Counted from the stretch's first letter, positions 52,908-62,637 are shown. The stretch is DNA of 64,000 nucleotides from Verrucomicrobiota bacterium (GCA_017305195.1 JAFKMU010000046.1:62001-126000); one strand, 5' to 3'. The notes: a model not told the origin generated them from the sequence alone. Translations and numbers: made by a program.

Positions 52908-53198
52908 TTAGGCCTTGGCGGTAGCGGCGTGCTTGAGCGTCGGGATCTTCTCGTCGTCCTCGTCATCGAGGGCGCTGCCGCGCAGGCCGCCAATCTGCTG
53001 GATGACGGACTTGAGAAACCGCTGAGCCACCTTACGGGGACTGAGGCGCTGACTCTCAGCGTTCAGCATGGTTTGCACGAGCTGGCCGGTCGGCACTCGG
53101 ATACCGGCATTCTCGACGATTTCGGAAGCCTCCTTGAAGATCGCGAGCGTATCTTCATCGAGGGTGACTGTGATGTTGGTGGGTTTCGGTGTGTTCAT
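52908..53198 (-). CDS. Hypothetical protein, possible ribbon-helix-helix
   Basis: 96 aa. The N-terminus NITVTLDEDTLAIFKEASEIVENAG has the beta-strand plus two-helix rhythm of ribbon-helix-helix proteins; the C-terminus is acidic. Just downstream of the lipoprotein gene of the conjugation operon; may regulate it. Confidence 0.55.
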   Translation of the reverse strand: MNTPKPTNITVTLDEDTLAIFKEASEIVENAGIRVPTGQLVQTMLNAESQRLSPRKVAQRFLKSVIQQIGGLRGSALDDEDDEKIPTLKHAATAKA

Positions 53199-53203
53199 GG
53201 TGA

Positions 53204-53983
53204 TTATTGGGTGAGAGCGGCGAGTTCTTTGCGGCGGACAAAGGGCGAGAAAACGGCCACCGTCCGCTGAGTCCGCTCCACCCGCGCAAGCTCGGCGGCG
53301 AATTCGTCATTGAGACGCATTTGCGAAATGAGGAAGTCCTGGCTCTGATCGTCGGATTCGGCGAAGAGCGTGATTTCCCCCGGATCGAAAACACCCTCTT
53401 CCCATGCGGGCAATTCAGGTTCGACGGCGGAAAAAACATCTTCTTCCTCGGTCTTGGCGGGCTCCGGCTGACGGGGAACGGCAGCCGGTTCCGGGGTCTC
53501 GTCGATCTGCTTTTTCAGCCGGTCGATTTCCTTTTCGAGCCCCTGCACCTTGCCCGCCTCTTGCTGCAAGGATTCGATGCGCTTTTTCATGGCGCGGTTC
53601 TGTTCCTGCAAGGCATCTGCGTAGGCTCGCTGCTGAGCGTTCAATTCCCCTTCCGCCTTTGCGTAATAGGATGGCGACGGATTGGAAACCGCCACGGTCG
53701 GGCCTAGGGGCAACGACACAGGCGGATCGGGCAAATAATTCCAGTCCGGCGATTGCTCCCGACGATAGACGGTGTGCCGTTCGTGCATCTCGTCGGGATA
53801 ATTGGGATCGGTGTACCGGCCCACCGGATAGGCCTTCACCGTTTCCGAGGTGCGGACAGTGGGCAATCTCTTCGCGGAGATTTTCGTTCCGGGGACGACA
53901 GCCACGGTTTTGGAGACGGGTTCCTTGCGCGTGGCACAGCCCGCGCAAAACGACAGAGCAAGGATGGAGATGAGGTATTTCAT
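53204..53983 (-). CDS. Coiled-coil lipoprotein of the conjugation operon
   Basis: 259 aa. Lipoprotein signal with lipobox FCAGC (Cys about 15), a mid-protein coiled coil (AYADALQEQNRAMKKRIESLQQEAG, about 118-165) and a Pro/Glu-rich linker. It overlaps the VirB10-like gene by 4 bp, so it is the distal gene of the channel operon. Function unknown; possibly an outer-membrane or entry-exclusion factor. Confidence 0.72.
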   Translation of the reverse strand: MKYLISILALSFCAGCATRKEPVSKTVAVVPGTKISAKRLPTVRTSETVKAYPVGRYTDPNYPDEMHERHTVYRREQSPDWNYLPDPPVSLPLGPTVAVSNPSPSYYAKAEGELNAQQRAYADALQEQNRAMKKRIESLQQEAGKVQGLEKEIDRLKKQIDETPEPAAVPRQPEPAKTEEEDVFSAVEPELPAWEEGVFDPGEITLFAESDDQSQDFLISQMRLNDEFAAELARVERTQRTVAVFSPFVRRKELAALTQ

Positions 53984-54975
53984 GGGTTGGTTGGATTGGA
54001 ATTGGCGGCGGAAAGGCCGGTGGTGGTTTTGGCGATGTCCACGGTCTGAGTGACGTAGAGGTAGAAGAGCGTTCCGGCTGGAACTCGGACGTAATACGGG
54101 TCTTTTTCGAGTCCCTCCAAAAGCCGTTGGGAGTAGATTTGCCCACCGGCTTGAATGCCTGCGGCAATGGCGTCCTGATAGCCACCGCCCTGCACCTGGG
54201 TAACACCTCCGGTGAGCGGAGAGATGATATTGGTCATCGAGGGAAATGCTCCGGCCCCCGAGGAAATCATGGCGGCGAGGATCGCCTTGGCCTCGGCGTA
54301 TTTGTCGGCAGCAATCATGTAGCCGCGCAAACCTGCGGAGCCGTCCGTCTCACTCCAGCGGTCGCCACTGGTCCCGTCCGGGGCGTAGTCAAGCACGGTC
54401 CCCGAGAGCGGCATTTCCCGGCCATCCTGAAAAACCAACATCCATTTACGCTCGGAACCGATGCGTTCACGGGCGGCGGTTTTTTGAGCAATACCGTGAA
54501 CTTCCGTGCCAGCGGTGATAATCAGCCGTCCATCATGCCACACGTCCTCGGTGATGAGCCCGATGATCGGTGTTTCGATGTTGGTGGAATCCACCGTGTT
54601 GACCAGCTCACAGCGGAGCAGACGACCGAAGGGCAGATAGTTCTCGCTGCGGGTCGCTTCCTTGGTGGCGAAGATCGCTTGGGGAATCGGTGGCGGTGGT
54701 TTGGGCGTCGAGGTGGGCCGGGCCGTCCCGTTGTCGGCAACCGTGCGGGGCGGGGCCGGTGGCTGGGCGCGGGTCGGTGTCGGGATTTCCTCCTCGAACG
54801 AATACCCCTTCGCTGCGGTGGCTTGAGCAGGCACCGCCGGATTGACCGATTCCGCGGTTCGGGGGCGTTTTCCCATGAGGATGAACGCGAGGATCAATGC
54901 GCCAGCCAGCAAGAAGAGAACGAGTCTCCCGGTGGGCTTTTGGAACAGTTCGGTGGTGACAGTACGGAGATTCAT
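53980..54975 (-). CDS. virB10: VirB10/TrbI-like channel protein, copy B
   Basis: 331 aa from the ATG at 54975. Membrane helix about 17-34, Pro-rich linker, conserved C-terminal region (FGRLLRCELVNTVDSTNIETPI, GTEVHGIAQKTAARERIGSE). It overlaps VirB9-like and lipoprotein genes by 4 bp each. Full-length reference for the truncated copy at 1-882. Confidence 0.86.
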   Translation of the reverse strand: MNLRTVTTELFQKPTGRLVLFLLAGALILAFILMGKRPRTAESVNPAVPAQATAAKGYSFEEEIPTPTRAQPPAPPRTVADNGTARPTSTPKPPPPIPQAIFATKEATRSENYLPFGRLLRCELVNTVDSTNIETPIIGLITEDVWHDGRLIITAGTEVHGIAQKTAARERIGSERKWMLVFQDGREMPLSGTVLDYAPDGTSGDRWSETDGSAGLRGYMIAADKYAEAKAILAAMISSGAGAFPSMTNIISPLTGGVTQVQGGGYQDAIAAGIQAGGQIYSQRLLEGLEKDPYYVRVPAGTLFYLYVTQTVDIAKTTTGLSAANSNPTNP

Positions 54976-55811
54976 TTGAAGTTGGGGGTGAGAGCTGCGG
55001 TTTCGGAACCCGCCCGGATGACGAGCACGTTCCATTTATTGTCGGGGTCGAGATTGTTGCGGCCGCCTTGCCCATTGCCGGTGATGGCAAAAAACGCGGG
55101 CGTCACAGACTTGGGAGGCATGACCCCGGAGGCGTCCGCGAGCGATTGCGTGTAAATCCGCTCATCGAGCCGGACGGCCAAGTCCTGCGGTTTGTAATAA
55201 ACCGTGCGGTCAGACGTGTTCTCGAACTCCAGCCGAAAAATCAGCGTGTCGTCCTGCTCGAAGCGCCAGACATCACGAATGCGGACGTTGAATCCGTCAT
55301 AGTAGTTAGTGATACCAGGGACGGCATGAAGCACCCCGGCCAGCGCGTCAGGATGGTTCGCTTTGAAGAGCGGATAGGCCTTCGCCTTGTCCATCAGAGA
55401 CAGAAGCCGTTCTGGTACGATCGCTACCCGACCACCATCCTTGCCCTTCCGTTCGTCCTGATAAAACGTGACGTTGTAGAAAGGCTTTTCGGAGGCTGTC
55501 AGGTGAAGGACGTAGGCCTTCCGATTAAAGATCACCGTGAGATGATCCTCAGCGTCTTTCTTCAGCGCCCGGATGGTGAAGTAAAAGTTTCCCGGCGTGA
55601 ACGAGATGAGGAACCCGGCGTTCTCCTGTTCCTGGGCCGCGACAGACTTGGCGAAGAGCCCGGAGATTTCCGACGGGAACATGATGGTCGTTGTTCCCGT
55701 TTTGGAAGCCACCGGGATGTCGTAGATGACGAATTCGTCGAGCGGCTTTTGAGTGATCGGCCCGGCGTACGCCGTGACCGCGAGAAGCAATGAGAGGATG
55801 AGGATTTTCAT
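54972..55811 (-). CDS. virB9: VirB9/TrbG-like protein, copy B
   Basis: 279 aa, signal peptide ending near residue 16 (AYA-GPI). Closely similar to the protein at 879-1715 throughout, including ERIYTQSLADASGVMP and the Gly-Gln-Gly-Gly segment near the C-terminus. It overlaps neighbours by 4 bp on both sides. Confidence 0.85.
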   Translation of the reverse strand: MKILILSLLLAVTAYAGPITQKPLDEFVIYDIPVASKTGTTTIMFPSEISGLFAKSVAAQEQENAGFLISFTPGNFYFTIRALKKDAEDHLTVIFNRKAYVLHLTASEKPFYNVTFYQDERKGKDGGRVAIVPERLLSLMDKAKAYPLFKANHPDALAGVLHAVPGITNYYDGFNVRIRDVWRFEQDDTLIFRLEFENTSDRTVYYKPQDLAVRLDERIYTQSLADASGVMPPKSVTPAFFAITGNGQGGRNNLDPDNKWNVLVIRAGSETAALTPNFK

Positions 55812-56440
55812 AGAGGTTGTTCGGTGTATTTGAAGTCCTGCACAACAAGCGGGAGACGCCCGTTGCCAAGGAGGTCGGGGTTGCGGATGAAGAGGAATTC
55901 AACTTGGAACTTCACGGGCTCGCGGAATTCCAATTTGTTGACCGTGCCGGTGCGAATGAGATTGCCTTCGGCCCTCACGCTGACGGCCTCGTAGGATTTC
56001 CCGGCGCCATCGTTGATCTTGCGGGTATCAAGGATGTCGATTTTGGTGACTTCGACCTTTTGATGAATCTGCTTTTCCTTGAACTCCGGGTTCTGCGCCT
56101 TATAGAGCGCGGCGGCTTTTTTCCGGGCGGGATCTTCGAGGTAAACTCTCTTCAAGAGGTCCGGCAAATCCGGGCCGATGGGATTGCGTTGGAGGAGAGC
56201 CAGGCACGCGAGCCGAACGTGGTAGGCATGGAGGTTGCCCGCCTCCTCGAAACCGAGGAGCGGCGCATAGATGAGCGTTCCGCCCGGATCGAGGATGACG
56301 ACCTTTTCCTTTTGCTTCATGGCGGCAATGGTCAGGTAAGGCGAGGCTACGGCGAAGGCGACTGCGAGGGCGGCGAGCGCCATCCAGAAGCGAGCGGCAA
56401 TCAGGTTGTTCGTGATGGAAGTGACGGCGGATAGTTTCAT
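55808..56440 (-). CDS. virB8: VirB8/TrbF-like protein, copy B
   Basis: 210 aa, same length as the left copy; single N-terminal helix (about 17-38). Differences from the left copy are mostly conservative and concentrated in the membrane helix and around residues 85-110. Confidence 0.83.
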   Translation of the reverse strand: MKLSAVTSITNNLIAARFWMALAALAVAFAVASPYLTIAAMKQKEKVVILDPGGTLIYAPLLGFEEAGNLHAYHVRLACLALLQRNPIGPDLPDLLKRVYLEDPARKKAAALYKAQNPEFKEKQIHQKVEVTKIDILDTRKINDGAGKSYEAVSVRAEGNLIRTGTVNKLEFREPVKFQVEFLFIRNPDLLGNGRLPLVVQDFKYTEQPL

Positions 56441-56449
56441 GGGTGTGGA

Positions 56450-57664
56450 TTAGGAATTGCGGTTGGCGAGCGGAGAATCCGGGGCCAACGGCTGAGCCTT
56501 GGCGGAATGGGAATTGAAGGCGGCTTGTGCCGCGTGAGGAGTGGCAAGGGAGCCCTTGTGATGGGACACGGTGCCCCGGTCGTTATCCACGACCGCGAAG
56601 GCATTGGGGGCAGTTTGATGAGCCACCATTGAGGGGTTTTCCGGATTGGTGACAGAGCTACCCTCGCCTCCTGAACTGGATGGTACGGGCGGCGGCGGTG
56701 GAACATCGGACCCTCCGCTGACGGAACCGGAAATATCACTGGCGATGCGACTGGCTGCGCCTGCGGCTCCGGTGGCGGCTTGCGTTCCGGCGAGAGCGCC
56801 TTGCACGGCGGCTGAACCGCCCAGCGTGGCGGCAGCTCCGGCGGCGGTGAGACCAGCGCCCACGGCGAGCCCTGCGGCCTGCATCGTACCTTGAACTCCG
56901 GCCTGCAACGCGGCGGTAGTGCCGCTGAGTCCCTTCATGATCGCCCCAGCCACGAATGGCACGGACAGATAAAAGAACACCGTGATGATGGCGGCGAACG
57001 CCATGATGAACGGGAACATCAACCAGTTCTGAACCATGATGAGGTTTTGCGTGGTCTGAACGATCCCGCCCGTCGTGATCGGCGCGAAAAGCAAATCGCT
57101 GATGGCGACAATCACAATATCGACAAGGCAAATGGCGACATGCCAGAGCAGGACGGTCAGAGACGTGACACAGAATTGAATCCCGAGCGATTGCGTATAG
57201 GAGAGAAAGAGGAATCCCAGCAAGAGCGGAGAAACCGCAATCAATCCCGCAATGGCAAAGTTCTGGAAAAAGACCAGGACGATGAGCATGAAGCTCCCAA
57301 TGCCTTGGAAAAACATGCCAATGGCGGCGGGAACAACTTTGCCCAAGTCCGTCCAAGAGTCGGAAGGCTGATTCTCGATGCGAGAGCGGAGAATCTGGAC
57401 AAACTTGGCATTGCGGGCATCGGTGAATTTGCTGCGCATTTCGACGAAGGCCTTTTGCCCGCCTTCCATTGCGGACGGATAGCCCGCCAACAGACAAACG
57501 ATCAGAATGGTTTTCAGGAGTGCGCCAAGAATGGCGCGGGTGTCGGAACCAGCGCGCCAGCCCATTTCCCCGATGCCCATTACCGCAAGGACAAAGGCAA
57601 AGGGCATCAACAGGGTGCGGATTTCAAGCGCGGCCTGATAAAGATTGGTGAGTGAAGGAATCAT
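56450..57664 (-). CDS. virB6: VirB6/TrbL-like protein, copy B
   Basis: 404 aa from the ATG at 57664 (matches the left-copy start MIPSL). Polytopic, with the same helices as the left copy and a slightly longer Ser/Gly/Pro-rich tail. The stop lies 9 bp before the VirB8-like start. Confidence 0.82.
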   Translation of the reverse strand: MIPSLTNLYQAALEIRTLLMPFAFVLAVMGIGEMGWRAGSDTRAILGALLKTILIVCLLAGYPSAMEGGQKAFVEMRSKFTDARNAKFVQILRSRIENQPSDSWTDLGKVVPAAIGMFFQGIGSFMLIVLVFFQNFAIAGLIAVSPLLLGFLFLSYTQSLGIQFCVTSLTVLLWHVAICLVDIVIVAISDLLFAPITTGGIVQTTQNLIMVQNWLMFPFIMAFAAIITVFFYLSVPFVAGAIMKGLSGTTAALQAGVQGTMQAAGLAVGAGLTAAGAAATLGGSAAVQGALAGTQAATGAAGAASRIASDISGSVSGGSDVPPPPPVPSSSGGEGSSVTNPENPSMVAHQTAPNAFAVVDNDRGTVSHHKGSLATPHAAQAAFNSHSAKAQPLAPDSPLANRNS

Positions 57665-57698
57665 AAGTTTGGCTTGGGTTGAGGACAGAGGCGAAGCT

Positions 57699-58577
57699 TC
57701 AGAATCCGGGCGGCAAGTCGTCATTCGGGGCGCTGAAATCGGGCAGTTCGATTTCCGCCTCGGCTTCTGCCGCCATACGCGCCAATTCCCGATTTCGCTC
57801 GCGGCTGATTTCCTCGGCGGCGACCTCTTCGGCCTGCGTGCGGTTCTGATTCAGGACGTGCATCATCTGCACCTGGCTCGCGGTGGATTCCGTCAAATAG
57901 TCAATGTCATCGAGCGCGGTTTGCGCTGCCGCGAGAGAACCGACCAGCTTTTGCACCTCGGCGTCGTCCTTCGCCCCTTTTAGCTGCGTGTTGAGCTTGG
58001 CTATTTGCCGGTTGAGAACCTTCCGCTTGTTATGGGCGCGGCCAAGCAGGGTTTCAAAACGCGAATAAGCGTTCTCGACAGCGCGGAAGCGCTTCAACGG
58101 GTCATCCCGGTCACGGAATGAGGCGATGCCGTCAAAGCTGCGGGTCGCATCGGTCGCGAGATACTGCCACGAGTCGAGATTGATCGGCTCGAACAACTGG
58201 CCGATAGTGGCGGAAATCTCCCCGCCCTCGTGGGCGATATCGGCCAATTCGCCCAAGGTATCGGCAATGCCGGAGTCCTCCAGATAGCCGGAAAAAAGGC
58301 CGCTATCTATGAGAGCGATTGCTGCCACCGGATCACCGATGGCCTGCTTGACTTGATTAGCAGTCTGTAAGTGCTCCTGAACTGTGGTCAGCGTGCTGTG
58401 GAGCGTGGCGAGTTTTTCGGCCCACTTCGCCTGCTCCCAAGTGTATTTCAGGATGTCGAAAATATTTTTCTGATCCTGTCGGGCTTCGACTCCTGGCGCG
58501 GCGACGACGACTTGCCCGGAAGCGAGGGGAGCGGCGGTCAGGGTTACGACTGCGATGAGAAGGAGGTTTTTGTTCAT
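57699..58577 (-). CDS. virB5: VirB5/TrbJ-like protein, copy B
   Basis: 292 aa, signal peptide ending near residue 22. Helical body with QVKQAIGDP, SLAAAQTAL and the shared end NDDLPPGF. The N-terminal 40 residues differ most from the left copy. Confidence 0.78.
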   Translation of the reverse strand: MNKNLLLIAVVTLTAAPLASGQVVVAAPGVEARQDQKNIFDILKYTWEQAKWAEKLATLHSTLTTVQEHLQTANQVKQAIGDPVAAIALIDSGLFSGYLEDSGIADTLGELADIAHEGGEISATIGQLFEPINLDSWQYLATDATRSFDGIASFRDRDDPLKRFRAVENAYSRFETLLGRAHNKRKVLNRQIAKLNTQLKGAKDDAEVQKLVGSLAAAQTALDDIDYLTESTASQVQMMHVLNQNRTQAEEVAAEEISRERNRELARMAAEAEAEIELPDFSAPNDDLPPGF

Positions 58578-58606
58578 GGTGCTTGGGATGAGGTTGGGGA
58601 GTGGGC

Positions 58607-58915
58607 TTATTCGTAGATCGGGATGGTGATTTCGTAGGGGACTGTCTTCACCGTGGCGCTCGGGTCGGGTTCAACCGGCATCCGGTAGAGAGACAAGCGC
58701 GGCTTGGACTGGCCCGCCGTCTCGCGCTTCTGTATATCCTGCAAAATCCAATACTGGCGTTTCACGGTGTCGGACGCGCCGCGCTCGTAGCCCTTTTGAA
58801 ACTGGCTGCGAGACGCGCACGCCGGGAACAGGCAGGCCACGACCGCGCACCACGCGACCGCCACGCACACGGATTTTCTTTTCCTAGAAGCAAAGAAACG
58901 AATGAGGTTTTTCAT
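58607..58915 (-). CDS. Small conjugation lipoprotein, copy B
   Basis: 102 aa, lipobox LFPAC; the mature domain SQFQKGYERGASDTVKRQYW is identical to the left copy, whereas the signal region differs. Strong conservation of the exposed part implies a structural role in the channel. Confidence 0.75.
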   Translation of the reverse strand: MKNLIRFFASRKRKSVCVAVAWCAVVACLFPACASRSQFQKGYERGASDTVKRQYWILQDIQKRETAGQSKPRLSLYRMPVEPDPSATVKTVPYEITIPIYE

Positions 58916-58919
58916 AAGA

Positions 58920-61622
58920 TTAGGGTTGTTTGGGAGTGGAGGCGGCAGATTCAGAAAGAATCCCGCTAACGATGTTTTGATGGTTGCGGAGCAAACGGCT
59001 CCGGTTGTCGAAGTCCTCCCCGGTCGAGGAAGAACAGAAAAGCATCTCCGGCGAAACGCGGTTATGCACCGTCCCGCAACGGGGCTGCTGAACGTCCAGA
59101 TGATAATACGTCAGAGCCGCATATTTATTGGAATCCGGCAAATGCTCGGGAAGCGGGTAACGGGAAATCGCCTCCTTCGTGGCCTCGGACAGATCAATAT
59201 CCGCCGCGACATCCTCAATATCGCGCCGGTCATTCATCCGGGTAAAAAAGAATTGTTTGGCGTTCCCGAAAACGATGGGGCGAATGCCCGACCTTTGAAA
59301 ACGGCTGTATTGCTGGACTATGCTAATAATCCAAGTGCTGAACTTGGAAAGCTGCGCGTAGAACTCGGAAACAAGCTGTTCCCCGCCGGGGATGTCGAGG
59401 GTTCGGGCGACTTCCTCAAAAACGACTCGTTTCCGCGCGCCACGCGGCAGTGTGATAATGTGTTGCCGCCCGTAATTGGCGATCAGGAAGCCCGCCAACT
59501 CCTTCAACTGGCGGTTCGATTCGGGGATATACGTCAAATCGAAGTGGGCGAGCCTGCCGGTGATGGAAAGGGTCGAATGTCCGCAAACCAGGCGTTGCTC
59601 GTTCCACGGTGCGAGCAGAGTTGCCAGATGGTTGATTTCGTTCCGGTCGTGTTCGGCGAACGGAGCCACCAGCATCATTTGCTGGAGCATGTCATGCGTG
59701 GGATAATCCTCGGGCTGGAAGAACGCGAACGCGGCATTGCGGACATACCGCTCAGTATCGGGGGATTTGATAAACCGGGAAACGTCCTCCGCGGTCGGAG
59801 CCGCAATCAGGGTTTCCCGTTCGTCCGCGCTGGCCGTGTGGCGCAATTCCGCCCATGCCTCCACGAAGGTTGCCGAAATCGGAAGGCGGGCCTTTTTGTA
59901 GGCGAGCGCGGCCAGAGCGTGCCGCGCCACCGAATCCAGACGCGCAGCGTCCTCGGCAATCCACTCCTCGAAACGATCAGAGTAAAGCTGTTCGATGTAT
60001 TGCGTGATTTGAGCGAGCCGGAGGCTTCGCTTGTCCTCATCGGCGGGATGTCCGGCCATCTTTGCCACCAGCGCGGCGGCGGTGGTGATCTGCAAATTGG
60101 TCAACGGTGCGCCCTGCGTATCCAGATAGTTCAACGTCAGGTCGCCGTCCGGCTGAATGACAATGGGCGTATGGCCTTGCGCCTGCGTCCAGATGCCATA
60201 AGACAGCCCTTCCTCGACGATGAGGGTGAAATCATAATACGGGTCGGTCTGCGAAAGCAGGTCGCACATGAAAGCGGATTTGCCCGCCCGCGTCATACCG
60301 AGTAAAACCGCGAGCTGCGGCGTGCCGGAAATGAAATTACGGACACCGATCAGGTTGCGGTTACTGCCGTCGTAGAGAGCTTCCGCCCCTTCAAGGTGGC
60401 CTGTGAAGGTGGATGAAAACGGCAGCATGTCGGCCAGCCATTCATCCAATCCGTTATCGGCATGGTGCGTATATTTGCCCCATAACCAGCCCGGCCACGT
60501 TTGAAACCAAACGTTTTTCGTGGTGGCCGCCGAGGAGAGGTTGCTTGTCCAACATTGGGCGTCCTCCATTGCACCGAAGGCCGTTTCGATCTGCCGGGTC
60601 TTGGAAATCAGTTCGGCCTCGCTGTCGGCCCAAACGTGGACGACATAATCATATGAGATGGGAACAACGTCGCCCTGGGCGAGATGTTTGATACGTTCCT
60701 CCTTCACCGCCTTCGAGGTCAGCAACGATTGCTTGCCCTCCGCCGCGTAGTCGCCGCGCACGCGCTCAAGCGAGCGTTCCGCACGGCTGATTTCCCTGCG
60801 GACATTCTGCGGATACAGATTGACCGTGACGGAATAATCCAGAAATGGAAGCGAAGTCAGCGCCCAGAAGATCCCGCGCCGTGTCCGTTGCGGACGCCGT
60901 TTCAGGATAATGAGGTTGTGATAGAACCCATCGGAGAAGAAGCCGAAGGCTTTTCCGCCTTGCACGCCCTGATGCCAGCAGTTTTGATGAATGGTTTCAT
61001 GCTCGCGGAACTGGCCGATGGGGTCGTAATTGTCGCGCCGGAGGTAGGACGGATTGAAAAAGGTGGCGTAATACCGGAACAAATCCGCCGTGGACAGGGG
61101 CGACACGCGGCAGCCGTGCGGTTCAAGCAAAGAGGCGATGACTCGCCCATGCTGTTCAAACCCTTCGTTGTATTGGGCGAGAATGCGGCGGTAATGCTCG
61201 TTGAGCATTTCCCCGCCCGCGCCTGCCGGAGCATTCGCCGTGATTCGGCGCGACAAAAACAACACCAGCTTTTCGCGGCGAAGTTTGCCGTCCTGCATGG
61301 CTCGCCAGTAACGGTTATATCGTTCGTTGCGGGAAATGGCCGCCCACGAGCCGGGTTCGCATTTTTCATCGGTGATGGCTTTGTAGGCCGTCAATTCGTC
61401 CCGATAGTTGGAATCCACCGACCAGCGGATTTGTGCTCGGGTGCTTTCGTCCAACGTGTGTAGGAAATGCCGGACAGATTGATAGAAAGCGTCAAGCGCG
61501 TGCTCGCTCGCGTGGCGAAGATCGGGCACGTCGAGGGCGAAGCCCTTGGAAACGAAACCGCGTTTGTCGAGTTCGTTCCAAACAATGAGGTCGTTGGTGA
61601 ACCAGCCGTTAGGTGCTTGCAT
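58920..61622 (-). CDS. virB4: VirB4/TrbE-like ATPase, copy B
   Basis: 900 aa from the ATG at 61622, exactly the length of the left copy. Walker A GMTRAGKS; Walker B-like RVVFEEVA, again with Glu for Asp. The most conserved protein between the two operons. It overlaps the VirB3-like gene by 14 bp as in element A. Confidence 0.9.
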   Translation of the reverse strand: MQAPNGWFTNDLIVWNELDKRGFVSKGFALDVPDLRHASEHALDAFYQSVRHFLHTLDESTRAQIRWSVDSNYRDELTAYKAITDEKCEPGSWAAISRNERYNRYWRAMQDGKLRREKLVLFLSRRITANAPAGAGGEMLNEHYRRILAQYNEGFEQHGRVIASLLEPHGCRVSPLSTADLFRYYATFFNPSYLRRDNYDPIGQFREHETIHQNCWHQGVQGGKAFGFFSDGFYHNLIILKRRPQRTRRGIFWALTSLPFLDYSVTVNLYPQNVRREISRAERSLERVRGDYAAEGKQSLLTSKAVKEERIKHLAQGDVVPISYDYVVHVWADSEAELISKTRQIETAFGAMEDAQCWTSNLSSAATTKNVWFQTWPGWLWGKYTHHADNGLDEWLADMLPFSSTFTGHLEGAEALYDGSNRNLIGVRNFISGTPQLAVLLGMTRAGKSAFMCDLLSQTDPYYDFTLIVEEGLSYGIWTQAQGHTPIVIQPDGDLTLNYLDTQGAPLTNLQITTAAALVAKMAGHPADEDKRSLRLAQITQYIEQLYSDRFEEWIAEDAARLDSVARHALAALAYKKARLPISATFVEAWAELRHTASADERETLIAAPTAEDVSRFIKSPDTERYVRNAAFAFFQPEDYPTHDMLQQMMLVAPFAEHDRNEINHLATLLAPWNEQRLVCGHSTLSITGRLAHFDLTYIPESNRQLKELAGFLIANYGRQHIITLPRGARKRVVFEEVARTLDIPGGEQLVSEFYAQLSKFSTWIISIVQQYSRFQRSGIRPIVFGNAKQFFFTRMNDRRDIEDVAADIDLSEATKEAISRYPLPEHLPDSNKYAALTYYHLDVQQPRCGTVHNRVSPEMLFCSSSTGEDFDNRSRLLRNHQNIVSGILSESAASTPKQP

Positions 61623-61932
61623 GGGGAAAAAGGGGATTGCGGGATTGACGGGCTGGCGGCATCCAGCCGGTCCCGTTGGTGAAAGTTTCGAGCAAATCCG
61701 TGTCGAAGGATTTTGGTTTGCCCTGCCGGAGCGCGAACACGTAGCCGGCGACGACAACCAACGGCACCGCGCCAGCGCCGACGCTGAACGTCGGCGCGTG
61801 GTGGCGCGAAAGCAGGAGGACGAGCCCGATGCTGATAAGGAGAGCCGCCAGCAGGAACAGGATGTTCGCGCCTTCGACCCCCCAAATCTTGCCGTCGCTG
61901 TCGTCTCCGGCGTGCGTGTGGACGATGTTCAT
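61609..61932 (-). CDS. virB3: VirB3/TrbD-like protein, copy B
   Basis: 107 aa, same length as the left copy. Hydrophobic helices about 24-62; the ATG overlaps the VirB2 stop by one base (TAATG). The segment SRHHAPTFSVGAGAVP is shared unchanged. Confidence 0.78.
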   Translation of the reverse strand: MNIVHTHAGDDSDGKIWGVEGANILFLLAALLISIGLVLLLSRHHAPTFSVGAGAVPLVVVAGYVFALRQGKPKSFDTDLLETFTNGTGWMPPARQSRNPLFPHAST

Positions 61933-62180
61933 TATCGGGAAATTCCGATGGTGGGCATTCCGCCCGCGTTAAAGAGGGCTTCGGCAATGACCACGGCGAG
62001 GCCGAGAAGCAGGCCGCCGACGATGGACATTTTGCCCTGGTCGGCGTTGCCGCTGCGGATTTGCCAGCCGCCATGCGCGATGACGACAACGGCAATGATG
62101 AAAAGAAAACGAGCAATGATTCCGAGACCTTCGGACATCGCACCGTCGAGGGAGGCTTGAGCGAGGAGTAGATTGTTCAT
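61932..62180 (-). CDS. virB2: VirB2/TrbC-like pilin, copy B
   Basis: 82 aa, two hydrophobic helices with loop GNADQGKMSIVGG; N- and C-termini differ most from the left copy. The palindrome at 62216-62233 lies 35 nt upstream of the start codon, as in element A. Confidence 0.8.
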   Translation of the reverse strand: MNNLLLAQASLDGAMSEGLGIIARFLFIIAVVVIAHGGWQIRSGNADQGKMSIVGGLLLGLAVVIAEALFNAGGMPTIGISR

Positions 62181-62545
62181 ACGGCGGAAACGATAGAGGC
62201 AAAATTGAGAACCCCTGCCCCGAGTTCGGGGCAAAAAAACAACCCGGCAATCAGGCATCCGAAGCGGGACGCCTTGGCTTCGCAAATGGCGTGATAGAGA
62301 TGGCGAGCGCCGAGAATCTTCGGAGGAAAAAGCTGACTCAAATCCACCCGGAGAACCCGAGAAATAAAGAGCAGGTCGTCATCGGAAACCCATACTTCGC
62401 GGGACTCGATTTTCGCCACCTTCTTTCGGGTGGCGGTTTCCATGCCGAGGAGTTGAAGTTTGATCGCAAAATAATTTTGCGACCATCCCATTGCGTTGCG
62501 CAGCCGCCGGATTTGCGGGCCGATGATGTTCAGATGTCGGTTCAT
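62177..62545 (-). CDS. XRE-family regulator, copy B
   Basis: 122 aa, HTH region IIGPQIRRLRNAMGWSQNYFAIKLQ, then KIESREVWVSDDDLLFISRVL identical to the left copy. The 3' end includes CPELGA encoded by the palindrome. First gene of the operon, downstream of a perfect LytTR-type repeat. Confidence 0.8.
   Translation of the reverse strand: MNRHLNIIGPQIRRLRNAMGWSQNYFAIKLQLLGMETATRKKVAKIESREVWVSDDDLLFISRVLRVDLSQLFPPKILGARHLYHAICEAKASRFGCLIAGLFFCPELGAGVLNFASIVSAV
62216..62233 (-). repeat. Dispersed 18-bp hairpin palindrome, copy 4
   Basis: Identical to the copies at 8071 and 39402; lies in the 3' end of the XRE gene, 35 nt upstream of the VirB2 start codon. Confidence 0.75.
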
Positions 62546-62585
62546 GCCCGCACGAAAGCGCGGAAAAACCGCGCTTCCGGTGGGA

Positions 62586-62615
62586 GTGACGAGCGGAACC
62601 TATTTTGTGACGAGC
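62586..62615 (-). promoter_or_regulatory. Probable LytTR binding site upstream of the right conjugation operon
   Basis: GTGACGAGC repeated exactly with a 12-bp spacer (GGAACCTATTTT). The spacer is identical to that in element A although flanks differ. 41 bp upstream of the XRE start codon. Confidence 0.72.
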
Positions 62616-62637
62616 GGACCCCGACGGGGCCGGAGGA

